NCBI GenBank assembly: GCA_944320555.1 | Contig: CALUHX010000010.1 | Span: 1 to 64,000 of the forward strand | Source: an uncultured Butyricimonas sp. | Lineage (GTDB): Bacteria; Bacteroidota; Bacteroidia; Bacteroidales; Marinifilaceae | Reading direction: 5' to 3' | DNA length: 64,000 nt | In this document: piece by piece, positions 52,060-62,013 of the stretch | Numbering within the stretch: position 1 is the stretch's first letter | Layout of the letters: every line of letters starts with the position of its first letter | The notes under the pieces: generated by a model | Seen by the model: the letters and a program-made list of their open reading frames with translations, nothing else | What the model was told of the DNA's origin: nothing | Database searches by the model: none | Translations under genes and position numbers: made by a program

Positions 52060-54735
52060 TTATTTTAAAATACGCTGCAATTTATATAACAAAACCTGAT
52101 AATGAGCCTTTGTCGTCCCCGCTGAATTAGAAATAGCTTTTTCCAACAATTCCTTTGTCTTCAAAGCCATCATATAAATATCAGCCTGAGAATTGTCTAT
52201 CGCTGCCACACTTTCTTCCTGTTGCCACTCATAACCTTGGCCAAAGCTATTTGTTTCGCTCAAACTCAATGACACACAGCCTTCTTGTTTTCCAAATTCA
52301 CGTAACAAGTTCTCATACCGCCTTAATACGCCAGTCGCATCCAATCGATAAGCAACGATATCATCCAACGAGGGCGCATAAGCATCCCGTAAAGAAACAA
52401 GTCCCAACATACTATTTTCCTCTTTCTTTTCAACAAATGTTCCCAACATCATATCAATAGTGACAGACTGCAACATCTTGTCCGCATCCGACAATTCACG
52501 TCCCTCAATAGTGGGAGCAAAAACCTCATTGTAATAATCCTCGAAAAACTCTGTCACCGTATACGGTTCCTCGTCAGCCATATAAGCAGAAAGCAACACC
52601 CCCCTATACATATCTTTCAACAATTTCGCAATGCGATTTCTTAACGTCTGTGAACCACGCACTCCAATCGGGAACTTTTCTTTCAGTTCTGGGCGATCCA
52701 ACCAATCACATGTCCTAAACTCATTCATAACCCAAGCGAAGGATGCCTTCTGCACGTCCCGAGGAACAGAACAATAAGGTCTCCCCGAAGTCCCTTCCTT
52801 CACCGAAGTCAAATAAATGCCACCAATGTTATACATCACATTCCGGACATAACGGTAGTATTGGTTTACCAACTCATTATACAGTTCCAATTTATGCGTT
52901 CCATCCTCATCGTCCGTTATCCAAGCGTTCATGTTTTGCAGAATATATTGCAAGTTCTTGATTCCATAGGTACCTGCTTTCATGGGATCGTCGCCCAAAT
53001 CTTCCTCCAAGGCACTCGGATCATAACGGGCATAGAGCTGCTGGCGGCCATAACGATAAATCGGATCTCCAGCTTTTTCGTCCACCCACTGTTCCAAAAT
53101 CTTAGCTTCTTCCCATTCATTTTTCGCATCGGGGAAATATTGATAACTCCATTTCACCAAAAACTCATCGTAAACACCCAAATCAGGAGGAGTCAATCTA
53201 ACCCCTTTGTCCTCTGGCTGTGCAACATAATTAAATCGCGCATAATCCATAATAGAAGGAGTTGTTCCGTATTTCTTGGTGAATTTTGCAGAACGCAACG
53301 AATCGACCGCATAAGCAGCAGAAGCAGACATATTGTGCATGAAACCCAATGTATGTCCCACCTCGTGAGCAACCACGTAAGCGATAGATTCTTCCAATAT
53401 GTCATCAGGCATTTTCTTGCAGCGGACTGACGGATCCAATTGAGCTGTTTGGACAAATCTCCAATTATTAATAATCTTCACCACATCATTATATACCAAA
53501 ACGGTCGCCGCAATTATCTCTCCCGTGGAAGGATCCACGTAAGACAAACCCATCGCATTTTCTGTCGCAGAGGGGATATAACGAATACAGGAATACTTCA
53601 AATTATCTGGATCAAAATTCTCATCACCCTTCGGATAATCCTCTACTTGTATCACATTTTTCAATCCTATCTTCTCAAACGCTTTATTCCAACGCAACGT
53701 TCCTTTGCGAATCGCTTTCTTCCATAATTCGGGGAAAGCATCATCCACATAGAAAACGATTGGTTTCTTAGGCTCCACTAATATTCCTTTGCGATAGGCC
53801 TTCTCATCTTTAGGTTCCACTCTCCATCGATTTGCCAGGTAATAACGGTGGATTTGATCCTCCGTGGTGGATATGTAATCTTGAGCGTTCAAAAAAATAC
53901 CCACACGCGAATCCGCTATTCGGGGACGCATCTTTTCTTCCGGCAACAAAAGCAGAGAACGAGTCGCCAACAACGAGACGTTATTCTGATACACCGAGAA
54001 CATCAAATATTTCAAGGACACATCAAAAGACATCGTTGTTTTTATTGTCAGATTATCATCAAACGCCTTCATTTCTGAAAGAAAGGATTCCGCTTTCATG
54101 TTATATCGAGCATTCACACTTAATCCGTCAACCTCGCTTTCAAACAATGGAAGCAAGTCATTTTCCCTTAAGAAAAGCCCCGTCACATCTATCACAGCAG
54201 CAGTACTGTCCGGATTATACGCTTGAATCTTATAAGATTCCACAATAGGATCCAATGTGTTTTGCCGCACAGCCTTGTCGATGTTCTTGTCCTTCGGGTC
54301 ACAAGCCAATGCGCTATTCACCTTACGCAAACAAATCAGCGTGTCTTCTTTCGTAAACTTTATATGCCGTGTAGATCTCGCTCCCACCAGACATACCATA
54401 TTATTACTAACTTGCGACGGAACAGAAGAAATAATCATTTCCCTGTTCAGAAACTTAAACGGAAATTCAAAATACAGCTTCTCGTCGATTTTATGAATCG
54501 TTATAAAATTGCTCTTTACCGTTCGAGTCTTTTTCCCATCAAAAAGACGCTCATAGGGAGTCAACGTTTTTATTCCCAACCGTTCATTCGGCTTTTCTTT
54601 TACTTGTTCTATTTCCTTTTTAGCTTGTTTCTTTTCAGCACGTACGGTATCACGGTCAATCCGGTCTGTTCCATACACGCCATTCACGAGACTTAAAAAC
54701 AACATTAGTCCCCCAATAAACATTCTTTTTTTCAT
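52060..54735 (-). CDS. Zinc-dependent metalloprotease (DUF5117/DUF4953 family)
   Basis: An 891-residue exported metalloprotease. A signal peptide (MKKRMFIGGLMLFLSLVNGVYG) is followed by the DUF5117-type N-terminal domain (VKSNFITIHKIDEKLYFEFPFKFLNREMIISSVPSQ), then the catalytic domain with the metzincin-like motif HEVGHTLGFMH, His457, Glu458, His461 and His467. The long C-terminal helical region ends with a Tyr/Lys-rich tail. The ATG at 54735 replaces a TTG seven codons upstream. Homologues regularly accompany SusC/SusD pairs in Odoribacteraceae. Together with the importer and the TlpA-like protein it suggests processing of imported peptides in the periplasm. Confidence 0.92.
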   Translation of the reverse strand: MKKRMFIGGLMLFLSLVNGVYGTDRIDRDTVRAEKKQAKKEIEQVKEKPNERLGIKTLTPYERLFDGKKTRTVKSNFITIHKIDEKLYFEFPFKFLNREMIISSVPSQVSNNMVCLVGARSTRHIKFTKEDTLICLRKVNSALACDPKDKNIDKAVRQNTLDPIVESYKIQAYNPDSTAAVIDVTGLFLRENDLLPLFESEVDGLSVNARYNMKAESFLSEMKAFDDNLTIKTTMSFDVSLKYLMFSVYQNNVSLLATRSLLLLPEEKMRPRIADSRVGIFLNAQDYISTTEDQIHRYYLANRWRVEPKDEKAYRKGILVEPKKPIVFYVDDAFPELWKKAIRKGTLRWNKAFEKIGLKNVIQVEDYPKGDENFDPDNLKYSCIRYIPSATENAMGLSYVDPSTGEIIAATVLVYNDVVKIINNWRFVQTAQLDPSVRCKKMPDDILEESIAYVVAHEVGHTLGFMHNMSASAAYAVDSLRSAKFTKKYGTTPSIMDYARFNYVAQPEDKGVRLTPPDLGVYDEFLVKWSYQYFPDAKNEWEEAKILEQWVDEKAGDPIYRYGRQQLYARYDPSALEEDLGDDPMKAGTYGIKNLQYILQNMNAWITDDEDGTHKLELYNELVNQYYRYVRNVMYNIGGIYLTSVKEGTSGRPYCSVPRDVQKASFAWVMNEFRTCDWLDRPELKEKFPIGVRGSQTLRNRIAKLLKDMYRGVLLSAYMADEEPYTVTEFFEDYYNEVFAPTIEGRELSDADKMLQSVTIDMMLGTFVEKKEENSMLGLVSLRDAYAPSLDDIVAYRLDATGVLRRYENLLREFGKQEGCVSLSLSETNSFGQGYEWQQEESVAAIDNSQADIYMMALKTKELLEKAISNSAGTTKAHYQVLLYKLQRILK

Positions 54736-54766
54736 ACAATCTTTTTTACAATACAAACATTTTATT

Positions 54767-54803
54767 TTATGTTGGAAGGAGGCCTATTCTCCCTCCAACA
54801 TAA
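54767..54803. promoter_or_regulatory. Intercistronic hairpin between lipoprotein and metalloprotease genes
   Basis: TTATGTTGGAAGG (54767-54779) pairs with CCCTCCAACATAA (54791-54803), 12 of 13 pairs, 11-base loop. No T-run on the minus strand, so it may protect or partly terminate the susC-susD transcript. Confidence 0.5.
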
Positions 54804-54831
54804 TAAACTTAAACATCTATTTCGCACAAAA

Positions 54832-55713
54832 TTATTTCAATGTCAAACCCGTCAGTTCCTCCAAATCAATATTATATAAACGTTTCATTTCCGTAACAAG
54901 AATCCCACACCGTTTACGATATAATCCATTCCCATTAGAAGGCCCATCCATCCCTCCAAACAGAAAATCGTCGCTCGGATTAAACCAATACTCATCTATC
55001 ATAAATTGATCTTCAGTAAACAACATTTCCAACCATGCCAACATGTCTTCTTTAGCCCCCATGTTGTTAGAATGCTTAATAATTCCGAAAGTTGTGAAAT
55101 TACCAGCATTCACGTGCGAATAATCAACCATCTCATAAAATGCTTTAGGCACTTCTATCTTTCCGTAATCTATACAATATGTGATGTATGCCAAGTTCAA
55201 CATCGCCTTGTATTCTTTTTCATCCACATCATTCAACGACTCATTTATATTACCGACGCAGATGTTGTCAAATGTATAAGTATAATCAGCCAAACTTGCC
55301 TCACCCGTAGAAGACGACTTCCTAAAAATAGAATCTGCCAGCAAAATTTTCTTCGGCAAGGTCGATTTCAATGTCGACATCGGATACAAATCCAACCAAT
55401 TTTCGAAAATCATCTGTATCCCCAATGACAAATACTCTTCATCAGGCAATACAATCCGCAATGGATAATTCGTATTTGGATACAATCCTGTGATATTCCA
55501 AATCGCATCCAAAGAATCATATTGGTACAAAATGTACACACCCGTACTGTCATAAAATTCAACAAGCTTATTGTCGAATTCATGATTTCCCTGAGATAAC
55601 GAATATTTTTCTTCTATTCCCAAAGGAGTTATCTCACTTTCTTGTGGATTACAGCGCCACAACACCGTGCCGCACACACTCAATAACGTTATAAACCTAA
55701 TAATATTTTTCAT
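54832..55713 (-). CDS. Substrate-import-associated lipoprotein, degenerate metallohydrolase
   Basis: A 293-residue lipoprotein; signal peptide with lipobox VLWRCNP. It follows susD directly (19 bp) and has the size and neighbourhood of the TIGR04549-type zinc metallohydrolase lipoproteins that travel with SusC/SusD. Where active members have HExxHILHQ, this protein shows NLAYITYCIDYGKIEVPKAF, with the following Y-x-H-V-N-A-G-N pattern still recognisable, so the zinc site appears lost. It may now act only as a binding accessory of the SusCD pair. The family call is inferred from context and weak pattern similarity and should be treated with caution. Confidence 0.6.
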   Translation of the reverse strand: MKNIIRFITLLSVCGTVLWRCNPQESEITPLGIEEKYSLSQGNHEFDNKLVEFYDSTGVYILYQYDSLDAIWNITGLYPNTNYPLRIVLPDEEYLSLGIQMIFENWLDLYPMSTLKSTLPKKILLADSIFRKSSSTGEASLADYTYTFDNICVGNINESLNDVDEKEYKAMLNLAYITYCIDYGKIEVPKAFYEMVDYSHVNAGNFTTFGIIKHSNNMGAKEDMLAWLEMLFTEDQFMIDEYWFNPSDDFLFGGMDGPSNGNGLYRKRCGILVTEMKRLYNIDLEELTGLTLK

Positions 55714-55732
55714 CTCATGCTATTTTATAATT

Positions 55733-57229
55733 TTACAATGGCATTCTTGTTCCTTGTGAAGCACCCGGATTTTGTTCCAATTTGTCATTCCGGTCCATCG
55801 CCTCAGAAGGTATTGCCAACACATACATCAAATCCCTTTCTTCCAAAGCATACTTTTCATTTTGCTGCTCATTCACGCACCAAACTTTTTCTATGCGAGG
55901 CATGCCGCAACGACGCAGATCAAACCAACGCTGTCCTTCAAAACACAATTCTTTCCGTCGTTCCTCCCTGTACAAATTCAACAAGACATCTGCGGCTTGC
56001 ATCGGGATATCTTCCAAAACATTGCCTTCCCCCGCATAAATGCGTTTACTCCGCAACTCATTCAACAATGCCAAGCCTTCTTCTCCCGAAACTTGATCCC
56101 CCTCCTTATACTTCATCAACAAAGCCTCCGTAGCGTTCAACCAAGCCTCTGCGGAGCGGAATGCCTGTCCAAACGAAGAATTATATCGGTTCCATTTGAC
56201 GACTTTATAACCGGCAAGAGTTTCATCTAAATTGGTTATTGAATCGAAACAATATGTCAAACGCCTGTCCTCCAGAGGTTCTTCCAAAACAAATAATTTC
56301 ATCAAATCATCGGAAGGAAGATAACTGTCGTTAGCGTCACCACCTAAAGAATACCAGTTTCGGCTAGCCCCGTACATCCACAAAATTTCCTCATTACCTC
56401 TTTCCAATTGCTTAATGGATGGCTCTTCTCCCGTAAGATCCACCAACGCTGAATTTTCCATCACCATCTGCGCATGCTCTAACGCTTTGTCCCAATCTTC
56501 GACATAAAGATATATGCGGGAAGCGATTAAATGAGCGGCCAAATAATTCATCCTAAAAACAGAGCGAACTCGCCCTTCTTTTTCCAACAACTCAATTCCA
56601 GTTTCCAAATCCTTTTCTATCTGCTCATAAACTTCCGCCACGGAATGCCGAGCCGTCCGCTCTTCCACCAAGTCCGGGACTAAAATCAAAGGGACTCCGG
56701 GATTGTCATTAGGATTGGTCTCCTTGTCATTATACGGCCATCCGTAATAATTGACCAATTGAAAATAATAGTACGCCCGCAACACATAGGCCTCCCCTCT
56801 CAAACGCACTTTCTCCTCCTCCGTCCCCTCCGAGTCGTCCGCATACGCCAAGGCTATATTGCAACCCAAAATACGCTTATAATATGCCTCCCAACAATTC
56901 ATCCCGTCTGTTTGAGAATAACCGATCGCATCCTCCTGCTCTAAAGCCAGTTCAAAAGCGGCTGGTTGCCACAAATAAAAATTCTGATACAACAATGCCG
57001 ATTCCGAGTGTTCAAGCGGCGCTCGCCCTGTCAACTCGTCACTCAGATAAGTCACTACCGCATCCATCAGTTCTCCTTCTTGCGGATAACCTTCGCCCCA
57101 CAACAATTCAGAAAAAGCTTGTGTCGTTTCTGGAATCACCTCATCTTGTGACTCCACATTTAAAAAACTGTCACAAGAGCAAAGAACGCCAAGCGCGCAT
57201 AACGTATTAAATAACTTTCTCATTATCAT
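55733..57229 (-). CDS. SusD/RagB-family nutrient-binding lipoprotein
   Basis: A 498-residue lipoprotein, signal peptide ending GVLCSCDSFLN. Rich in TPR-like helices, with typical SusD landmarks: YYKRILGCNIALAYAD, LRGEAYVLRAYYYFQLVNYYGWPYNDKETNPNDNPGVPLIL (the central TPR segment), NYLAAHLIASRIYLYVEDW and the C-terminal LLNLYREERRKELCFEGQRWFDLRRCG block. SusD caps the SusC barrel and binds the ligand. The start is 12 bp after the susC stop. A second Met two codons in (57223) is a possible start. Confidence 0.95.
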   Translation of the reverse strand: MIMRKLFNTLCALGVLCSCDSFLNVESQDEVIPETTQAFSELLWGEGYPQEGELMDAVVTYLSDELTGRAPLEHSESALLYQNFYLWQPAAFELALEQEDAIGYSQTDGMNCWEAYYKRILGCNIALAYADDSEGTEEEKVRLRGEAYVLRAYYYFQLVNYYGWPYNDKETNPNDNPGVPLILVPDLVEERTARHSVAEVYEQIEKDLETGIELLEKEGRVRSVFRMNYLAAHLIASRIYLYVEDWDKALEHAQMVMENSALVDLTGEEPSIKQLERGNEEILWMYGASRNWYSLGGDANDSYLPSDDLMKLFVLEEPLEDRRLTYCFDSITNLDETLAGYKVVKWNRYNSSFGQAFRSAEAWLNATEALLMKYKEGDQVSGEEGLALLNELRSKRIYAGEGNVLEDIPMQAADVLLNLYREERRKELCFEGQRWFDLRRCGMPRIEKVWCVNEQQNEKYALEERDLMYVLAIPSEAMDRNDKLEQNPGASQGTRMPL

Positions 57230-57241
57230 CTTTCCTTTTTA

Positions 57242-60200
57242 TTACAAACTAATATTTAATGTGAAATTATACGACGGGAGTCGTGGAATCTCGGAACTTG
57301 AAGTCTCCGGATCCTGTTTACTCAATTTCCGACTCTTAATCAAGAACAAATCGTTGCCAGACAACTCCAACATGACACCTCTCATCCCCCACTTGCTCAC
57401 AATTTTCTGAGGCAAGGTATAACTTAAGCCCACGGACCTGCACCGCAAGAAGTCTCCCGAAACAACTCGGAAATCAGAATTGTCCCACATGGTATAAAAA
57501 CTTTCCGAGCCACCAGGGTGGTCATACATTGCACTCTTCCCTGGCCTCAAAAATCCAGGATTGTCCGTAATCTTCTCGTCTCCGGGTTTCCGCCAATGCG
57601 TAACAAATTTGGATGTCACATTTTCATAATATTCAGGCACATTCAATGCCAGGCTTGATGAATACACAGGACGAATTCTTACTTTACTTCCCAAATTGTA
57701 TGCGAAAGAAGCCCTTAACATAAACTGCTTCCATGTCAACCGGGTAGTCAAACCTCCCGTCGCGATAGGATTCGTCCGCCCCGAATACACCAAAAACTTC
57801 GACGGATCTTCTTTCATTTCTGCGTTCGTATAACCGGCTCCTCCATCATAATCAAAAATAGGCAATCCCTCCTCATGAGTCAAACCTTTGTACCTCCATG
57901 ACCAGAAACCTCCCACCGGATAAGCGTCCAACACAACAGTCCCGTCAATATAATCAGAATAAGTCCTGTTTTCCGTCTTCCGGTGTATCTTATCCCTATT
58001 CAATGAAAAAACCGGAGACAAGGTCCATTGCCAATCCTTTGTCTTTACCGGTGTCAAAGACAGATAGACATCCAAACCCTCGTTAATAATATCCGCTCCA
58101 TTTTGATACGCTGCGTCTATTCCCAACTCCATCGGCACTTCCAATGTGTACAACAATTCCTTACCCTTCTTCTTGTAATATTCGGCAGAACCGTTGACTC
58201 TTCCATTCCACAACGCAAACTCAACGCCGACATTGACCGTATGCGTCTTCTCCCATCGCAAATCCGGATAAGGCAGACTTTTCAGATTCAAAAAATACTC
58301 CCCAACGGTTTCATCCACAGGCTTGTTGGGATAAGAAGCTATCAATTCCGGTCCTACCGTATTCACGACATTCCCTTGCGAACCGTAAGACAACTTGATT
58401 GCCAACTCATTTAACACATCCTGTCCTTTCATCCAATTTTCTTCCGTCATATTCCAACGCCCGGCCACGCTCCATATCGGCAAAAAGCGGTTGTTCGTGT
58501 TTTCTCCAAAACGGCTGGAAGCGTCCACTCTAAAATTCGCATTCAACACATAACGGTTCTTGTAACCATAAGCCAAGGTCGCAAAGATTGACATTTTATT
58601 ATCAATCCTGTCTATTAGCTTCACCGTATGCTTAGAGTAAGAATCCCCGTAGTTGTCAGAAAGATTACCCGCGTCTGATTGATTATACTCGTAATAAATA
58701 GTCTTCCCTCTATCCGGGAAATATCCGAATTCAGATGTTTGGAATCCCGTCTGTTTTCGAGAAGACATCTCGCCCCCTGCCATAATATTCAACGAGTGAA
58801 TATTATCCCAGTATTTCGAGAAATTCAATCGCAGATTCGCCATCCACGACTGGGAATTTTCCTCGTCCCTGTCCAATTTACCGCCATAAGGATAAGGAGA
58901 CAATTTCTCATTAACGCTTCCCGGATCCACCGCACCATAATCATATCCTCTCAAACTTGCCATATAATAAGAACGGTCGGTTGCAGTCCTCTCGGTAAAA
59001 GCCACAGTCTTCGTATAAGAAGCCAAAGCGTCAAACTTCAAATATGACGTGACATTTCCCCTTAACATCAATGTTGCGCCCAATTCATCTGTCTTGCCCA
59101 CATTTGAAGTCTCTGCCAATTCTGTAAAGACATTATATGTCAAATCATAATTAAAGGCGTAATTTCCTGCGAACTCTCCTTCCTCTATTTCCTCCGACAC
59201 ATAATTCGTACTCCGGATATAACGTTCGTCTGGATACAATGTCCGGGCGGTGCTTAAAGCGTAATCCATCGGATTCACATTATTGAAACCTTTGACCTTC
59301 CGCTCTGAATACTCCACTTTCATGTCCGCGTCCAGCCACTTCGCCAAAGGGGTCTCTACCCGCAAATTCAACGTGTAGCGTTGCACGCTTTCCCCATCCG
59401 CAGTTCCTTTGTCATTATTATAACTTAACGAGGCATAGTACGACGTTTCGTCCTTTCCCCCTGAGATTGAGATTGCATGGCTTTGAGACAACGAATTCGA
59501 GAACAACAAATCAAACCAATCCGTGTTCAAAGCCTCTCTCGTCTTATATTCTTTCACTACCTCGCTAAACGGAATCTTATTCTCCAAATAATCAATCATC
59601 GCTTTCTCGAAACCATATTTAGGAGTAGACTTGAACACCAATCCGTCTTCAAAAAACTCCATCGACAACCGCATCCGCTCTTGAGAATTCATCACATCGG
59701 CCGACCGCTTGTATGAAGGTCTTTGCTTTACAGTCAGAGTCCCCGAATAATTTATCGATGTCCTTCCCGCCTTTCCCTTTTTAGTTGTCACCACAATCAC
59801 GCCGTTGGCCGCTCTTGTTCCGTAAATAGCCGTTGCGGACGCGTCTTTCAAAAACGTTATGCTCTCTATGTCCATAGGATTCAGACCTGAAATCGCATTG
59901 CCAAACATCAGATAATTGGGATTGGTCATGTCCAGAGCCGCCGCCACATCCTCGTTTGCGATGTTCACCGGGTCCTCCCGCAGCACACCGTCGACAACCC
60001 ATACCGGAGCGGCGTTCCCCAACAATGTCGCCGTCCCTCTCATCCTCATCTTCGGCAAAGATTGCGGACTCCCCGACGTATTTACAACCATCAGGCCCGG
60101 AACCTCTCCTTGCAACATCTCATCGATGGACGAACGTCCCGGCTGCATGACATCCACTGCTTTTACCGAATATGTCGAACTGGCTGACAATCTCTTGTCC

Positions 60201-60865
60201 AATGTTTGATATCCCGTCACCACAACCTCGCCGATCTCTTCCACCTCGTCCTCCATTTCCACACTCAACAGGACCTCCCCCGCCCATCTCACCTCCTTTG
60301 TCTTCATCCCCACAAATGAAAACACCAAATCCACCGTGTCTTGTCCCATCGAATTCAACGAGAATCTCCCTTCCACATCCGATGCCACGCCTGTCGACGT
60401 TCCTTTAATCACAATAGTCACTCCAGGCAATGGCTCTCCCGCCTTGTTCTTCACGACACCTCTTATAATGACATTCTCCTTCTCGGGGGCATTCAAACGC
60501 TTGTGCAAAACAATCACTCCATTGTCATACAAACAACGAATCCCCTTGTCCGCAAAAACCTCATTCAGCAATTCCATCACCTCTCTGTTTTCCGCCGACA
60601 CGTCAAAACGGGGAATATGCCTCACATTCTCAGCCTTGTACATGAAATGAATTCCCGTCTGAGATTTGATTTCCGAAAGAAACTCCTCCACGCTACACTT
60701 TTCCAAATGTATGCTGACCAATTGATTTTGGGAAAACGCATTCCCATGCGCATGGAAAAACAATGCGCCCACCAACACACACAATAACCTGACGACTCGC
60801 GCGCCTTTTCGCGCCAAATCCGACTTCATTTTTACACACTCTTTCATACTTTGATTGTTTATCAT
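57242..60865 (-). CDS. SusC/RagA-family TonB-dependent outer-membrane transporter
   Basis: A 1207-residue TonB-dependent receptor. Signal region about 15-45 (VVRLLCVLVGALFFHAHGNAFS), then an STN domain (about 50-110, VSIHLEKCSVEEFLSEIKSQTGIHFMYK) that signals to FecR, a CarboxypepD_reg-like domain (IIRGVVKNKAGEPLPGVTIVIKGTSTGVASDVEGRFSL), a Plug domain (LQGEVPGLMVVNTSGSPQ, GTATLLGNAAPVWVVDGV, DASATAIYGTRAANGVIVVTTKKG) and the barrel, ending LPSYNFTLNISL. It imports a large nutrient bound by SusD. Its start overlaps the fecR stop as ATGA (60862-60865), showing coupling. A shorter start at the Met of MKSDLARKGAR is possible. Confidence 0.96.
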   Translation of the reverse strand: MINNQSMKECVKMKSDLARKGARVVRLLCVLVGALFFHAHGNAFSQNQLVSIHLEKCSVEEFLSEIKSQTGIHFMYKAENVRHIPRFDVSAENREVMELLNEVFADKGIRCLYDNGVIVLHKRLNAPEKENVIIRGVVKNKAGEPLPGVTIVIKGTSTGVASDVEGRFSLNSMGQDTVDLVFSFVGMKTKEVRWAGEVLLSVEMEDEVEEIGEVVVTGYQTLDKRLSASSTYSVKAVDVMQPGRSSIDEMLQGEVPGLMVVNTSGSPQSLPKMRMRGTATLLGNAAPVWVVDGVLREDPVNIANEDVAAALDMTNPNYLMFGNAISGLNPMDIESITFLKDASATAIYGTRAANGVIVVTTKKGKAGRTSINYSGTLTVKQRPSYKRSADVMNSQERMRLSMEFFEDGLVFKSTPKYGFEKAMIDYLENKIPFSEVVKEYKTREALNTDWFDLLFSNSLSQSHAISISGGKDETSYYASLSYNNDKGTADGESVQRYTLNLRVETPLAKWLDADMKVEYSERKVKGFNNVNPMDYALSTARTLYPDERYIRSTNYVSEEIEEGEFAGNYAFNYDLTYNVFTELAETSNVGKTDELGATLMLRGNVTSYLKFDALASYTKTVAFTERTATDRSYYMASLRGYDYGAVDPGSVNEKLSPYPYGGKLDRDEENSQSWMANLRLNFSKYWDNIHSLNIMAGGEMSSRKQTGFQTSEFGYFPDRGKTIYYEYNQSDAGNLSDNYGDSYSKHTVKLIDRIDNKMSIFATLAYGYKNRYVLNANFRVDASSRFGENTNNRFLPIWSVAGRWNMTEENWMKGQDVLNELAIKLSYGSQGNVVNTVGPELIASYPNKPVDETVGEYFLNLKSLPYPDLRWEKTHTVNVGVEFALWNGRVNGSAEYYKKKGKELLYTLEVPMELGIDAAYQNGADIINEGLDVYLSLTPVKTKDWQWTLSPVFSLNRDKIHRKTENRTYSDYIDGTVVLDAYPVGGFWSWRYKGLTHEEGLPIFDYDGGAGYTNAEMKEDPSKFLVYSGRTNPIATGGLTTRLTWKQFMLRASFAYNLGSKVRIRPVYSSSLALNVPEYYENVTSKFVTHWRKPGDEKITDNPGFLRPGKSAMYDHPGGSESFYTMWDNSDFRVVSGDFLRCRSVGLSYTLPQKIVSKWGMRGVMLELSGNDLFLIKSRKLSKQDPETSSSEIPRLPSYNFTLNISL

Positions 60866-62013
60866 CTTACAAAAATTACTTTTTCTTTGACTTCAAATTC
60901 GACCCCCGTGGCCAATTCAACGAAATGCAAAAACTGTTCTATCTGTTCATACCGTTTTATGTCTCCCGACAAACGGATATCTTTCACGCTTTCCCGTTCA
61001 TAAAACACGTCGCAATCATACCACCTTGCCAATTCGTCCATCACATCCTCCAGCCGGTCGTCGCTAAAAACAAAATCTCCGTCCCTCCAACCCACATATT
61101 TCCTCACATTCACATCCGTCACGTCTATCACATTTCTCTTCCTATCGTACACCGCCAACTGATTGGGTCGCATCACCACCATCCTCTCTCCTTTCCCCAT
61201 GTCCACACGCCCCTCTACCAACACGGCACGCACCTCGTCCCTTTCTTGTGTGCTCACGCAAAACTCCGTCCCCACCACCTTCACCGTTATTCCTCCGACA
61301 ACATTCACCACAAACGGACGTAACGAATCCGCATGGACTTTGAAATAGGCTTTCCCTTCCAATCTCACCTCCCGTCTTCCGCCCACAAAACGCACGGGAT
61401 ATTCCAATTCCGTTTCCGAATCCAACCACACGTCTGTACCATCCGCCAAAACAACGTGATACTCCCCACCCCTGTCAACTTTCAACTTATTATAAACCGA
61501 CTCGCATTGCGCACTATCCAAAGTGTCCCGATAAGACAGCATCCCGTCCTTTTCTATTTTCAAAGAAACCTTCCCATCCGTCATCCTGTCTGTTTTTCCT
61601 CCTTGCAAAAACACCTCCTGCCCCGACGACAATGTCAGCCTCGCCCTTGCGCTTCCAGGCTCTATCCTTCCTTCCTCCGCCTGCTCCCGTGGCGACAGCA
61701 GCCACGCCCCGGCCAGCAGGAGCAGGGAGGCGGCCACTCCGCCCGCAAGACGCAGCAGGCGAATGCGCCGGCGCAGCGCGCGCTGTCGGGCGAACTGCCG
61801 CCACGCGCGCTCAATGCGGGCCTCGTCCACCACCGGCACCTCGCGCTCGTAATAGCGGAACGCGTGCTCCACGAAACGCCTCCGCTCCTTGTCGCCCCGC
61901 ATCCATCGCTCCAGCCGCTCCCCTTCTTCTGCGGCACAACTCCCGTCTATCCGTTTCCGGACCAACGCCCAATCGATATAATCGTCCTTCATGTCTTTCA
62001 TTTCTCGTAGCAT
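60862..62013 (-). CDS. FecR-family anti-sigma factor
   Basis: A 383-residue inner-membrane regulator. The cytoplasmic part (residues 1-84) includes DYIDWALVRKRIDG and basic helices; the transmembrane segment is at about 86-106 (LLRLAGGVAASLLLLAGAWLL). The periplasmic FecR domain at about 170-270 has YNKLKVDRGGEYHVVLADGTDVWLDSETELEYPVRF and VRLEGKAYFKVHADSLRPFVVNV, followed by a DUF4974 domain to the end. It holds the ECF sigma factor inactive and receives the signal from SusC's STN domain. The gene is strikingly GC-rich up to about codon 128, near 61630, then matches the AT-richer susC side. A second and third Met (62001, 61992) are alternative starts. Confidence 0.95.
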   Translation of the reverse strand: MLREMKDMKDDYIDWALVRKRIDGSCAAEEGERLERWMRGDKERRRFVEHAFRYYEREVPVVDEARIERAWRQFARQRALRRRIRLLRLAGGVAASLLLLAGAWLLSPREQAEEGRIEPGSARARLTLSSGQEVFLQGGKTDRMTDGKVSLKIEKDGMLSYRDTLDSAQCESVYNKLKVDRGGEYHVVLADGTDVWLDSETELEYPVRFVGGRREVRLEGKAYFKVHADSLRPFVVNVVGGITVKVVGTEFCVSTQERDEVRAVLVEGRVDMGKGERMVVMRPNQLAVYDRKRNVIDVTDVNVRKYVGWRDGDFVFSDDRLEDVMDELARWYDCDVFYERESVKDIRLSGDIKRYEQIEQFLHFVELATGVEFEVKEKVIFVR

